A stretch of 64,000 nt of DNA from Herbaspirillum sp. LeCh32-8 (GTDB lineage Bacteria > Pseudomonadota > Gammaproteobacteria > Burkholderiales > Burkholderiaceae_D). The position numbers and the translations under genes are program-made. Below are positions 35,285 to 44,543 of this stretch, piece by piece (the stretch's first letter is position 1; each line of letters begins with the position of its first letter). The notes beneath the pieces are model-generated. The model searched no databases, was not told the DNA's origin, and saw only the letters and a program-made list of their open reading frames with translations. The stretch covers positions 1 to 64,000 of the forward strand of contig NZ_JAGIPZ010000003.1 in assembly GCF_017814915.1 (NCBI RefSeq), in the 5' to 3' direction.

Positions 35285-36034
35285 ATGCTGCTCAAGGACA
35301 AAGTCGCCATCATCACCGGCGGCGCCGGCCTCAACGGCCTCGGCTTTTCCACCGCCCGCCTGATGGCGGCCCAAGGCGCCCGCGTGGTCATCCTCGACCT
35401 GGCGCAAGCCGAACCTGCATCGGCCGCCGCCCGTTTGGGCGAGGGCCATCTCGGCCTGGTCGCCGACGTGACCGACAAGGCTTCCTGCGAAGCGGCCGCC
35501 GCCGCCGTGGTCAAGCAGTTCGGCCGCATCGACATCCTGGTCAACAACGCCGGCATCACCCAGCCGGCGAAATTGCTCGACATCACCGGCCGCGACTACG
35601 ACCGCATCCTGGATGTGAGCCTGCGCGGCACGCTGTACATGTCGCAAGCGGCGCTGCCGGCGATGCGCGCGCAAAAGAGCGGCTCCATCGTCTGCATTTC
35701 CTCGGTGTCGGCGCAACGCGGCGGCGGCATCCTGGGCGGCCCGCACTACTCGGCGGCCAAGGCCGGCGTGCTGGGCCTGGCGCGTGCGATGGCGCGCGAG
35801 TTCGGCCCGGAAGGCATCCGCGTGAACTGCGTCACGCCGGGCCTGATCTCCACCGACATCAACAAGAACATCCTCTCCGCCGAGAAGAAGGCCGAGATCG
35901 CCGAGACCATTCCGCTGGGCCGCCTGGGCGGACCGGACGACGTCGGCGGCGTGTGCGTGTTCCTCGCCAGCGACCTCTCGCAATACTGCACCGGCATCAC
36001 GCTGGACGTGAACGGCGGCATGCTGATCCACTAA
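35285..36034 (+). CDS. Short-chain dehydrogenase/reductase
   Basis: 249 residues, classical SDR: cofactor motif ITGGAGLNGLGFSTARLM, NNAGITQPA, catalytic Ser in SSVSAQ, Tyr and Lys in HYSAAKAG, and the C-terminal DVNGGMLIH. Start at 35285 with GGAGA eight bases upstream. It leads an operon with a TRAP transporter and a split transketolase. A sensible but unproven reading is that it oxidises the imported polyol or hydroxy acid to the keto compound that transketolase then cleaves. Confidence 0.93.
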   Translation: MLLKDKVAIITGGAGLNGLGFSTARLMAAQGARVVILDLAQAEPASAAARLGEGHLGLVADVTDKASCEAAAAAVVKQFGRIDILVNNAGITQPAKLLDITGRDYDRILDVSLRGTLYMSQAALPAMRAQKSGSIVCISSVSAQRGGGILGGPHYSAAKAGVLGLARAMAREFGPEGIRVNCVTPGLISTDINKNILSAEKKAEIAETIPLGRLGGPDDVGGVCVFLASDLSQYCTGITLDVNGGMLIH

Positions 36035-36118
36035 GCCGCAGCTATCCCGGCGCCGGCCAAGGGGGCCGGTGCGCACTTGTCGACATCAGAACACCCAGAA
36101 CATTCAAGGAGACCAGAC

Positions 36119-37165
36119 ATGAGCAACGAGACCACCAAGAAATCCAGCAACGCCATGAGCCGCCGCCAGGTGCTGAAAGTGGGCGCTGCCGCCGCCGCGC
36201 TGCCGCTGTTTTCGATCATGACCCGTCCGGCCAATGCGGCTGAATTCACCTATAAGTTCGCCACCGGCCAGGATCCGTCGCACCCGGTCAACAAGCGCGC
36301 GCAGGAAGCCATCGACCGCATCCGCAACGCCACCAACGGGCGCATGGAAATCAAGCTGTTCCCGGCCAACCAGCTGGGGTCGGACACCGACCTGATGTCG
36401 CAGATCCGCAATGGCGGCGTCGAATTCTTCAACCAGGCCAACACCGTGCTGTCGACGCTGGTGCCGGCCGCCGGCATCGTCAACACCGGCTTCGCGTTCC
36501 ACGATTACGGCGATGTCTGGAAGGCCATGGACGGCCAGCTGGGCGCCTATGTACGCGCGCAGATCGAGAAGGTCGGCCTGCTGACCATGTCCAAACCCTG
36601 GGACAACGGTTTCCGCCAGATCACCACCTCCACCAAGCCGATCAAGAACGCGGCCGACGTCAAGGGCGTGAAGCTGCGCGTGCCGGCCGCGCCCATGCTG
36701 ACCTCGCTGTTCACCGCGCTGGGCGCCAGCCCCAGCCCGATCAATTTCAACGAGGTCTATTCCTCGCTGCAGACCAAGCTGGTGGAAGGCCAGGAAAACC
36801 CGCTGGCCATCATCAGCACGGCGCGCCTGTATGAAGTGCAGAAGTACTGCACCATGTCCAACCACGTGTGGGACGCCTACTGGATCCTGGGCAACCGCCG
36901 CGCCTTCGAGAAGCTGCCCAAGGACATCCAGGAAATCGTGCGACGCGAGCTCGACAAGGCCGCCACCGACGAGCGCGCCGACATCGCCTCGTTCTCCGGC
37001 TTTGCCCGCAACGACCTGGCCGGCAAGGGCCTGCAGATCATCGAGCCGGACAAGGACTCCTTCAAGGAAGCGCTGGCCAAGGCCAACTTCTACAAGGACA
37101 TGAAGGCCAAGTTCGGCGATGAAGCCTGGAAGCTGCTGCAAAACAGCGTCGGGAGCCTGGGATGA
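36119..37165 (+). CDS. TRAP transporter substrate-binding protein (DctP family)
   Basis: 348 residues from the ATG at 36119 (AGGAGACC upstream). A twin-arginine leader (SRRQVLKVGAAAAALPLF, cleavage near ANA-AEF at about 40) precedes the DctP fold (FATGQDPSHPVNKRAQEAIDRIRNATNGRMEIKLFPANQLGSDTDLMSQIRNG). The family anchor for a carboxylate or acidic ligand is in GVKLRVPAAPMLTSLFTALGASPSPINFNEVYSSLQTKLVEGQENP. It delivers an organic acid or polyhydroxy acid to the DctQM permease encoded next, overlapping by 4 bp. Confidence 0.95.
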   Translation: MSNETTKKSSNAMSRRQVLKVGAAAAALPLFSIMTRPANAAEFTYKFATGQDPSHPVNKRAQEAIDRIRNATNGRMEIKLFPANQLGSDTDLMSQIRNGGVEFFNQANTVLSTLVPAAGIVNTGFAFHDYGDVWKAMDGQLGAYVRAQIEKVGLLTMSKPWDNGFRQITTSTKPIKNAADVKGVKLRVPAAPMLTSLFTALGASPSPINFNEVYSSLQTKLVEGQENPLAIISTARLYEVQKYCTMSNHVWDAYWILGNRRAFEKLPKDIQEIVRRELDKAATDERADIASFSGFARNDLAGKGLQIIEPDKDSFKEALAKANFYKDMKAKFGDEAWKLLQNSVGSLG

Positions 37166-39018
37166 GCGCGCTCTCGCTGGAGCGGCCGGCTGTCGATGAC
37201 AGCTCGCTGCCGGCGCGCATGGAGAACTGGCTGGGGCATGCCATCGAGATCCCGGCCGCCGCCCTGGTGGTGGGCGAAGTCGCCGTGCTGCTGGCAGGCG
37301 TGGTGATGCGCTTCATCTTCAACAGCCCGATTCCCTGGGCCGACGAACTGGCGTCCATCCTGTTCCTGTGGCTGGCCAACCTGGGCGCGGCCGTGGCGCT
37401 GCGCCGCGGCACCCACATGCGCACCACGGTGCTGGTCAACTTCATGAGCGAGCGCGGCCGCGCCTGGGCGGAAACCCTGGCCGTGGTCGCGCCCTGCCTG
37501 ATGCTGCTGATCCTGATGCAGCCGATGTGGGAGTACGCGGAAGACGAGATGTTCGTGCAGACCCCGGCGCTGGGCTGGCCCAACACCGTGCGCGCGGCCG
37601 CCGTCGCCACCGGCGCGGCGCTGATGATCGCGCTGAGCCTGCTGCGCATGTCGCGCCAGCGCCTGGTGGACTTCATCGGCGCGGCGGCGACCATCGCCGT
37701 GGTGGCCGCCGCCATGTATCTGGGCGCCGGCTGGCTGCAGAGCATCGGCAACTGGAACCTGGTGGTGTTCTTCGGCGTGGTGCTGGCGGTGTCGGTGCTG
37801 CTGGGCATCCCCATCGCCTTCTGCTTCGGCCTAGCGACGGTGGCCTTCATGCTGACCGTGACCACCAGCCCGCTGGCGGTGGTGGCCGGCCGCTTCGACG
37901 AGGGCATGAGTTCGCTGATCCTGCTGGCGGTGCCGCTGTTCATCCTGCTGGGCCACCTGGTCGAGATGACCGGCATGGCCAAGGCGATGGTGGACTTCCT
38001 GGCCTCGCTCTTGGGCCACGTGCGCGGCGGCCTGAACTACGTGCTGCTGGGCGCGATGCTGCTGGTGTCGGGCATCTCCGGCGCCAAGACCGCCGACATG
38101 GCGGCCGTGGCGCCGGTACTGCTGCCCGAGATGAAACGCCGCGGCAACCACGAGGGCGAACTGATTTCGCTGCTGGCGGCGTCCGGCGCCATGGCCGAAA
38201 CCATTCCCCCCTCGCTGGTGCTGATCACCATCGGCTCGGTGGCCGGCGTGTCGATCGCCGCGCTGTTCACCGGCGGCATCATGCCCGGCATCGTGCTGGC
38301 CGTGCTGCTGGCGGTGCTGGCGCGCTGGCGCAGCGCCGAAGTCGTCGAGGGCTTCAAGCGCGCGCCCGGCAAGGTGGTGCTGCGCTCGCTGGTGATCGCC
38401 CTGCCCGCGCTGCTGCTGCCGATGCTGATCCGCACCGCGGTGGTCGAGGGCGTGGCCACCGCCACCGAAGTCTCCACCATCGGCATCGCCTACGCGGTGG
38501 TGGCGGGGCTTCTGGTCTACCGCCAGTTCGACTGGAAGCGCCTGTACCCGATGCTGGTGGACACCGCAGCGTTGTCCGGCGCCATTCTTTTCATCATCGG
38601 CACCGCCACCGGCATGTCGTGGGCGCTGACGCAGTCCGGCTTCTCGCACTCGCTGGCCGAGGCGATGACCAGCGTGCCGGGCGGCAAATACGGTTTCCTG
38701 CTGGTGTCGATCGCCGCCTTCATCGTGCTGGGCAGCGTGCTGGAGGGCATTCCGGCGATGGTGCTGTTCGCGCCGCTGCTGTTCCCGGTGGCCAAGGCGA
38801 TCGGCGTGCATGAGGTGCATTACGCGATGGTGATCATCCTGTCGATGGGCGTGGGCCTGTTCGCGCCGCCCTTCGGCCTGGGCTACTACGCCGCCTGCAC
38901 CATCGGCCGCGTGCATCCGGACCTCGCGGTCAAGCGCATCTGGCCCTACCTCGGGGCGCTGGTGGTGGGCCTGCTGATCGTGGCCTTCGTGCCGTGGTTC
39001 TCGATCGGGTTCCTGTGA
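37162..39018 (+). CDS. Fused TRAP transporter permease (DctQ-DctM)
   Basis: 618 residues. About 1-180 is the small DctQ part with four membrane helices (VVMRFIFNSPIPWADELASILFLWLANLGAAVALRRGTHMR is the signature). The remainder is the DctM/large permease with about 12 helices (IPIAFCFGLATVAFML, ETIPPSLVLITIG, GILEG-like SVLEGIPAMVLFAPLLFPVA, ILSMGVGLFAPPFGLGYYAACTIG). Fusion of the two subunits is known in part of the TRAP family. The start overlaps the DctP stop (ATGA). It imports the ligand by sodium or proton symport. Confidence 0.95.
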   Translation: MSALSLERPAVDDSSLPARMENWLGHAIEIPAAALVVGEVAVLLAGVVMRFIFNSPIPWADELASILFLWLANLGAAVALRRGTHMRTTVLVNFMSERGRAWAETLAVVAPCLMLLILMQPMWEYAEDEMFVQTPALGWPNTVRAAAVATGAALMIALSLLRMSRQRLVDFIGAAATIAVVAAAMYLGAGWLQSIGNWNLVVFFGVVLAVSVLLGIPIAFCFGLATVAFMLTVTTSPLAVVAGRFDEGMSSLILLAVPLFILLGHLVEMTGMAKAMVDFLASLLGHVRGGLNYVLLGAMLLVSGISGAKTADMAAVAPVLLPEMKRRGNHEGELISLLAASGAMAETIPPSLVLITIGSVAGVSIAALFTGGIMPGIVLAVLLAVLARWRSAEVVEGFKRAPGKVVLRSLVIALPALLLPMLIRTAVVEGVATATEVSTIGIAYAVVAGLLVYRQFDWKRLYPMLVDTAALSGAILFIIGTATGMSWALTQSGFSHSLAEAMTSVPGGKYGFLLVSIAAFIVLGSVLEGIPAMVLFAPLLFPVAKAIGVHEVHYAMVIILSMGVGLFAPPFGLGYYAACTIGRVHPDLAVKRIWPYLGALVVGLLIVAFVPWFSIGFL

Positions 39019-39063
39019 TGGCTCCGGGCGGACCGCAACGTATTCAATCAACAAGGAATGTTC

Positions 39064-39909
39064 ATGTCTGAGAATTTGGCAAGTCTGCGCGAGAGCGCAT
39101 ATCGGATCCGCCGCTACGCCGTGCGCATGGGCGAGGTGCAGGGTCAGGGCTACATCGGCCAGGCGCTGGGCTGGGCCGATGTGCTGGCGGTGGCCTACAA
39201 GCACGCCATGCAGCTGCGCCCGGCCGAGCCGGAATGGGTCGGGCGCGACCGCTTCCTGCTGTCGCACGGTCACTATGCGATCGCGCTGTACGCGGCGCTG
39301 ATCGAGGCCGGCATCGTGCCGGAAGAAGAACTGGAAAGCTACGGCAGCGACGACAGCCGCCTGCCGATGTCGGGCATGGCGGCCTACACGCCGGGCATGG
39401 AAATCTCGGGCGGCTCGCTGGGCCAGGGCTTGGCCATTGCGGTGGGTATGGCGCTGGGTCTGCGCTATCAGAACAACCCGGCCTTCATCTACAACTCCAT
39501 GTCGGACGGCGAGCTGGACGAAGGCGCGACCTGGGAGGCGGCGATGGGCGCGGCGCACCACGGCCTGTCCAACCTGATCTGCCTGGTCGACATCAACAAC
39601 CAGCAGGCCGACGGCCCCTCCAGCAAGATCATGGGCTTCGAGCCGCTGGCCGACAAGTGGACCTCGTTCGGCTGGCACGTGCAGCGCGTGGACGGCAACG
39701 ACCTGGCGGCCGTGGTGAAGGCCTTCGACGCGGCGCGCAAGCTGAAGGAAGCCAAGCCGCGCGTGATCCTGTTCGACACCCTGATGGGCAAAGGCGTGCC
39801 CTTCCTGGAGCAGCGCGAGAAGAACCACTTCATCCGTGTCGATCCGCCTGAATGGCAACAGGCGTTGTCCATCCTCGACCAGTCCCATCAAGAAGGAAAC
39901 CAAGCATGA
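39064..39909 (+). CDS. Transketolase, N-terminal (thiamine-diphosphate) subunit
   Basis: 281 residues from the ATG at 39064 (AAGGA six bases upstream; the ATG at 39058 is too close to it). It holds only the first transketolase domain: RFLLSHGHYAIALYAALIEAG, ISGGSLGQGLAIAVGMALGLRYQ, SDGELDEGATWEAAMGAAHHGLSNLICLVDINNQQADG with the metal-binding Asp and Asn. The remaining domains are supplied by the next gene, which overlaps by 4 bp (ATGA). Split transketolases are common for specialised catabolic or sugar-sulfonate routes and for archaea. The native substrate is open. Confidence 0.94.
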   Translation: MSENLASLRESAYRIRRYAVRMGEVQGQGYIGQALGWADVLAVAYKHAMQLRPAEPEWVGRDRFLLSHGHYAIALYAALIEAGIVPEEELESYGSDDSRLPMSGMAAYTPGMEISGGSLGQGLAIAVGMALGLRYQNNPAFIYNSMSDGELDEGATWEAAMGAAHHGLSNLICLVDINNQQADGPSSKIMGFEPLADKWTSFGWHVQRVDGNDLAAVVKAFDAARKLKEAKPRVILFDTLMGKGVPFLEQREKNHFIRVDPPEWQQALSILDQSHQEGNQA

Positions 39910-40910
39910 ATACCGTCGCCGACAAGAAGCCGCGCCTGACCACCTCGGCCATGATCGCCTCGATCGCCGGCGAGGGCCAGCGCGTGACCGCCGCACCGTT
40001 CGGCAAGGCGCTGGTCGAATACGCGGCCGAGCGTCCCGAGATCGTCGGCCTGACCGCCGACCTGGCCAAGTACACCGACCTGCACCTGTTCCAGAAGGCC
40101 TATCCGGAACGCTTCTTCCAGATGGGCATGGCCGAACAGCTGCTGATGGCGGCAGCCGGCGGCATGGCCAAGGAAGGCCTGGTGCCGTTCGCCACCACCT
40201 ACGCGGTGTTCGCCACGCGCCGCGCCTACGATTTCATCCACCAGGTGATCGCCGAAGAAAACCTGAACGTGAAGATCTGCTGCGCCCTGCCCGGCCTGAC
40301 CACCGGCTACGGTCCCAGCCACCAGGCCACCGAAGACCTGGCGATGATGCGCGCCATTCCCGGCATGACCATCGTCGACCCGTGCGACGCGCTGGACCTG
40401 GAGCAGGCCGTGCCGCAGATTGCCGCCCACCAGGGGCCGGTCTACATGCGCCTGGCGCGCGGCAACGTGCCGCTGGTGCTGGACGAGTACGACTATAAGT
40501 TCGAGCTGGGCCGCGCCAAGGAATTGCGCGACGGCAATGACGTGCTGATCATCTCCAGCGGCTTCATGACCATGCGCGCGCTGGAAGTGGCCAAGGCGCT
40601 GGAAGCCGATAACGTCAGTGTGGCGGTGCTGCACTGCCCGACCATCAAGCCCTTCGACGAGGCCGCCGTGGTGGAGCAGGTCAAGCGCAAGAACCGCCTG
40701 GTGGTGGTGGCCGAGAACCATTCGGTGGTGGGCGGCCTGGGCGAGATCGTCGCCACCACGCTGATGCGCCACCGCGTGCATCCGGCCGGCTTCGAGATGG
40801 CCGGCCTGCCGGACGCCTTCCTCGACGCCGGTGCCCTGCCCACGCTGCACGACCGCTACGGCATCAGTTGCGAGGTGTTGAGCCAGCGCATCAAGGCGTG
40901 GCTGAAATAG
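39906..40910 (+). CDS. Transketolase, C-terminal (pyrimidine-binding and Tk-C) subunit
   Basis: 334 residues from the ATG at 39906. It carries the pyrimidine-binding domain (MGMAEQLLMAAAGGMAKEGLVPFATTYAVFATRRAYDFIHQ, with the catalytic Glu) and the transketolase C-terminal domain (VLIISSGFMTMRALEVAKALEADNVSVAVLHCPTIKPFDEAAV). It forms the active alpha2beta2-type enzyme with the preceding subunit. It is the last gene of the operon SDR, dctP, dctQM, tktN, tktC; a strong terminator follows. Confidence 0.94.
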   Translation: MNTVADKKPRLTTSAMIASIAGEGQRVTAAPFGKALVEYAAERPEIVGLTADLAKYTDLHLFQKAYPERFFQMGMAEQLLMAAAGGMAKEGLVPFATTYAVFATRRAYDFIHQVIAEENLNVKICCALPGLTTGYGPSHQATEDLAMMRAIPGMTIVDPCDALDLEQAVPQIAAHQGPVYMRLARGNVPLVLDEYDYKFELGRAKELRDGNDVLIISSGFMTMRALEVAKALEADNVSVAVLHCPTIKPFDEAAVVEQVKRKNRLVVVAENHSVVGGLGEIVATTLMRHRVHPAGFEMAGLPDAFLDAGALPTLHDRYGISCEVLSQRIKAWLK

Positions 40911-40966
40911 GCAGCTGAACGCAGCGGCGTCCCCGCTGACGCACATTCCTCGCACGCCAGCATCAG

Positions 40967-41004
40967 CACGGGCGGCCCGGACTCCGGGTCGCCCGTGTTT
41001 TTTT
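40967..41004 (+). terminator. Strong rho-independent terminator of the TRAP/transketolase operon
   Basis: CACGGGCG (40967-40974) pairs with CGCCCGTG (40990-40997) and CCCGG with CCGGG inside it, giving a 14-bp stem with one G-T pair and a 3-nt loop. Seven T follow (40998-41004). The rest of the gap to 41235 holds only the leader of the next gene. Confidence 0.95.
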
Positions 41005-41235
41005 GCGCGCGCCGACCGCGCCTTCATTGACGCAACAAAGTTGCAATTAATGCGCCCGGCATGACTTCCAAATAATGATTTTCTGGGCGCTTCGGTTAGA
41101 CTAGCTCCGAATCAGGGGAAATCCGTCCGGATCCCCGCATTGCCTGATCACCCCAACAACAAGAACAGCCCCCGTTCGTCATTGGTTTGACGTTCGTTGG
41201 AATCATATTTTCGATTCCGGAATAGGAAGTTAACT

Positions 41236-43251
41236 TTGAATCGCGCCGTTCCTTCAGAACCGCCCTCCCCGTCGGCACATCCGTCCGGCCTGGATCAGCT
41301 CATCCTGGCCGACCAGTTGACCGCCGTGCGCCACACCGTGCGACTGTCCATGCCGGTCAACGCAGTGTTGGGGATCATCTCGGCGGCGCTCGCCTGGAGC
41401 GCCGGCAAGCTCGATATCGCGCTGATCTGGCTGGCCTGCTCCGGCGCGGTCAACCTGTCGCGTCTCCTGGCCTGCCGCCTGCCGGTGGCGCGCGTGGCGG
41501 CGCTGCCGCTGCTGGCCCTCTTGCCGGGCAGCAAGGGCAAGAGCGCTGTGGAGCTGAACCTGCGCGCGCACTGGATCCTGGCCCTGATGTCCGGCCTGGT
41601 GTGGGCCGGTGTGCCCTTCCTGTGCGAGGGCTACACCACGCCCGAGACCCTGTTCTACCTGACCTGCGTATGCGGCATCACGGCCGGCGCCGTGACCCAC
41701 GGCTTCGCCTTCGCCCGCATCCCGATCTGCTTCATCACCCCGCCGCTGCTGTCCATCATCGTCTGCCTGGCCTGGCAGGGCGACACCGTGCGCGTGGCGC
41801 TTTCGCTGGCAGTGCTGCTGTATCTGGCGGCGCTGATCCGCGGCGCGCGCGTGAGCGAGAAGCTGGTGTCCGACGCCAGCGCGTCCAAAAACCGCGCCAC
41901 CTCGGCCACCCAGGCGCTGGAGATCGCCCACCGCGAACTGGGCGTGTTCGCCGAGAAGATGCAGTACCAGGCCGAGCACGACCTGCTGACCGGGCTGCTC
42001 AGCCGCGCCGGCTTCATGCAGAAGACGCAGGCGGTGGCAACGCCGCGCGCGCAGTCGCTGTGCATGATGTTCCTCGACCTGGACGGCTTCAAGGTCATCA
42101 ACGACGCCTACGGCCACGACGCCGGCGACCAGATGCTGATCGAAGTGGCGCGCCGCCTGGAGAGCACGCTGGCCGGCGCATTGACGGATGAATTCACGCT
42201 GGCGCGCCTGGGCGGGGACGAGTTCGCGATCCTGTATCAGGCAACGCAGCGCACCGACCCGGCTGCGATCGCGGCCCGACTGATCGCGGCGATCCGGGCG
42301 CCCTATCCGCGCCTGCCGAACCGCCATATCGGCCTGAGCATCGGCATCCACCTGTCGGACGCCGACGACATCAACGAGATGCTGATCTGCTCCGACGCGG
42401 CGATGTACGAATCCAAGCGCCGCGCACGCAACCAGTACAGCTTCTTCACCCCGGTGCTCAATGCGCGCCTGCAGATGAAGCGCGACGTCGAGCGCGACCT
42501 GGCCGCAGCGCTCAAGAACGGCGAGCTGGAGGTGTGGTTCCAGCCCATCATCCAGCGCAACGGTACCGCGCTGGAAGGCTTCGAGGCGCTGCTGCGCTGG
42601 CGTCATCACAAGCACGGGTGGATCGCACCGCCCGACCTGATCGAGATCGCGGCGCTGGCCGGCCTGTCGGAAGAATTGCTGCACTTCATCGTAGGCGAGG
42701 TGACGGAGATGATCCGCTTCCTGCACGCCGCCGGTCGCAGCGAACTGCGCGTGGCGATGAACATCTCCCCGCGCGAACTGGAACGCATCCTGATCGACGA
42801 CCTGGTGGGCAGCAAGTTGCAGGAGTTCGGCCTGCCGGCGGCGATGCTGGAAATCGAGATCACCGAAGAAGCCGCGCTCGACCTGCAGGCCGCGCGCCAG
42901 ACCCTGGCGGCCTTGTCGGAACTGGGCGTGAGCATCGCCATCGACGACTTCGGCGTGGGTTATTCCTCACTGGGCGTGCTGCGCCAGATGCGCGTGTCGC
43001 GCGTGAAGATCGACCGCAGCTTCGTCACCGGCTTGAACGACAGCGCGGAGAACCAGGCGCTGGTGCAGGCGGTGCTGCAGCTGGCGGAGTCGTTCAACTT
43101 CCTGGTGGTGGCCGAAGGCGTGGAAAGCGTGGAAGACCTGCGCATGCTGCAAGACATGAACTGCCCGGCGATGCAGGGCTACTACTTCTCGCCGCCCATG
43201 CCCGTGGCGCAGGCCCGGCAATGGATAGGCGGCGCGGCTGTGATGGCCTGA
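41236..43251 (+). CDS. Membrane GGDEF-EAL protein (c-di-GMP turnover)
   Basis: The TTG at 41236 is preferred because AGGAAG lies six bases upstream; this gives 671 residues. About 30-215 holds several hydrophobic helices of a membrane sensor region. The GGDEF domain has the intact motif (ARLGGDEFAILY) but no upstream RxxD inhibitory site. The EAL domain keeps its catalytic signature: EALLRW, NISPREL, EIEITEE, IDDFGVGYSSL, KIDRSFV, AEGVE and QGYYFSPPM. Both synthesis and breakdown of c-di-GMP are possible from sequence alone. It is monocistronic, after a strong terminator. Confidence 0.93.
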   Translation: MNRAVPSEPPSPSAHPSGLDQLILADQLTAVRHTVRLSMPVNAVLGIISAALAWSAGKLDIALIWLACSGAVNLSRLLACRLPVARVAALPLLALLPGSKGKSAVELNLRAHWILALMSGLVWAGVPFLCEGYTTPETLFYLTCVCGITAGAVTHGFAFARIPICFITPPLLSIIVCLAWQGDTVRVALSLAVLLYLAALIRGARVSEKLVSDASASKNRATSATQALEIAHRELGVFAEKMQYQAEHDLLTGLLSRAGFMQKTQAVATPRAQSLCMMFLDLDGFKVINDAYGHDAGDQMLIEVARRLESTLAGALTDEFTLARLGGDEFAILYQATQRTDPAAIAARLIAAIRAPYPRLPNRHIGLSIGIHLSDADDINEMLICSDAAMYESKRRARNQYSFFTPVLNARLQMKRDVERDLAAALKNGELEVWFQPIIQRNGTALEGFEALLRWRHHKHGWIAPPDLIEIAALAGLSEELLHFIVGEVTEMIRFLHAAGRSELRVAMNISPRELERILIDDLVGSKLQEFGLPAAMLEIEITEEAALDLQAARQTLAALSELGVSIAIDDFGVGYSSLGVLRQMRVSRVKIDRSFVTGLNDSAENQALVQAVLQLAESFNFLVVAEGVESVEDLRMLQDMNCPAMQGYYFSPPMPVAQARQWIGGAAVMA

Positions 43252-43291
43252 GGAGCGTAGCCGCGACCGCTCTGCGTTTGCATGCAGCGCC

Positions 43292-44449
43292 TCAGTTCAC
43301 ATGCAAGTGGCCGCGGCCGATCGCGGCGACGCTGGTCACGCCCAGCAGGCCCATGTCACGCTTGACTTCCTGGCCGATCAACTCCAGCGCGCGGGCCACG
43401 CCAGCCTCGCCGCCGACGGTGGCGGCGTAATTGAAGGGGCGTCCGATCCAGGCCGCTGCAGCGCCCAGTGCCAGCGCCTTCAACACGTCGGTGCCGCGGC
43501 GCACGCCGCTGTCTAGCATCACCGGCAAGCCGCCGGCCGCTTGCAGAATTTCAGGCAACACCAGCAAGGGTGCGACGCTGCCGTCGAGCTGGCGGCCGCC
43601 GTGGTTGGAGACGATCACGCCGTCGGCGCCCAGCTGATGAACGCGTGCAGCGTCGGCGCCATTGAGAATGCCCTTGATCACCAACGGGCCGCGCCACATC
43701 TTGCGCACGCGCGCAACGTGCTCCCAACTCAGGTGGCCACGATCGGAGAAATCGCGCAGCACATTGGACGACATGATGGGTGCGCCGCGCGTGGCGTAAT
43801 TGTTCTCGAAGTGCGGCATGCCATGGCGCAGCAAGGTCCGACCGAAAGTGCCCAGCAGCCAGCGCGGATGCGTCAAGCCTTGCCAGGCCAGCGATACGCT
43901 GGGCCGCAGGGGAGTGGAGAAACCGGCGCGAATATTGTTTTCGCGATTGGCCGACACTGGCGTGTCGACCGTCAGCACCAGGGTCTGGACGCCGGCCGCG
44001 CGCACGCGGTCAATCAACGCGTCGATCTGATCCTGCCTGCCGGGCAGGTAGGCCTGGAACCAGGTTTCCGGAGCGGCCGCCATCACTTCTTCCAGCCGGA
44101 TCAGCGAGGAGCCGCTCATGATGCAGGGGACGTTCGCTTTCTTCGCCGCCAGCGCCAGCGCGACGTCGCCGCGATAACTGGTCATTGCGGCCAGCCCCAT
44201 CGGCGCCACGCCTACCGGCATCGCATAGCGCGTACCGAACAGCGTTACCGAGATATCCACCGCAGATACGTCCACCAGTACATTGGGCTTGAAGGCATAG
44301 CGCGTGAACGCGCTGCGATTGGCGTTGACAGACTGCTCGTCCTCCACCGCCCCCGACACGTAGGCATACAGCGGATGCGGCAGCAGACGCCGGGCCGCCG
44401 GCTCGAAATCGTGCAGCGACAGGAAGCGCTTGAGGTTCGCGGTGCTCAT
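43292..44449 (-). CDS. FMN-dependent alpha-hydroxy-acid oxidase/dehydrogenase
   Basis: 385 residues from the ATG at 44449. It belongs to the glycolate oxidase/lactate/mandelate dehydrogenase family: DFEPAARRLLPHPLYAYVSGAVEDE, FMN-site MPVGVAPMGLAAM, TVDTPVSANRENNIRAGF, LVIKGILNGADAARVHQLGADGVIVSNHGGRQLDG with the catalytic His and Arg, and DSGVRRGTDVLKALALGA. It oxidises an L-2-hydroxy acid to the 2-keto acid. The gene is last in an operon with an RraA-like aldolase and an MFS carrier, which suggests uptake and oxidation of a hydroxy acid followed by aldol cleavage. Confidence 0.93.
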   Translation of the reverse strand: MSTANLKRFLSLHDFEPAARRLLPHPLYAYVSGAVEDEQSVNANRSAFTRYAFKPNVLVDVSAVDISVTLFGTRYAMPVGVAPMGLAAMTSYRGDVALALAAKKANVPCIMSGSSLIRLEEVMAAAPETWFQAYLPGRQDQIDALIDRVRAAGVQTLVLTVDTPVSANRENNIRAGFSTPLRPSVSLAWQGLTHPRWLLGTFGRTLLRHGMPHFENNYATRGAPIMSSNVLRDFSDRGHLSWEHVARVRKMWRGPLVIKGILNGADAARVHQLGADGVIVSNHGGRQLDGSVAPLLVLPEILQAAGGLPVMLDSGVRRGTDVLKALALGAAAAWIGRPFNYAATVGGEAGVARALELIGQEVKRDMGLLGVTSVAAIGRGHLHVN

Positions 44450-44543
44450 AATTACCTGGGAAAGATGGACGGACTGCCGCCGGCTCCGTGCAGAGGGCCG
44501 GCGGCAGTGCAACTGAAACCGGCATCGAAAGCCAAGTATCGCC

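Noticed and set aside
37831-39996. 721-codon minus-strand frame opposite the TRAP permease and transketolase subunit
   Set aside because: His/Gln/Arg-rich shadow that spans two well-supported genes.
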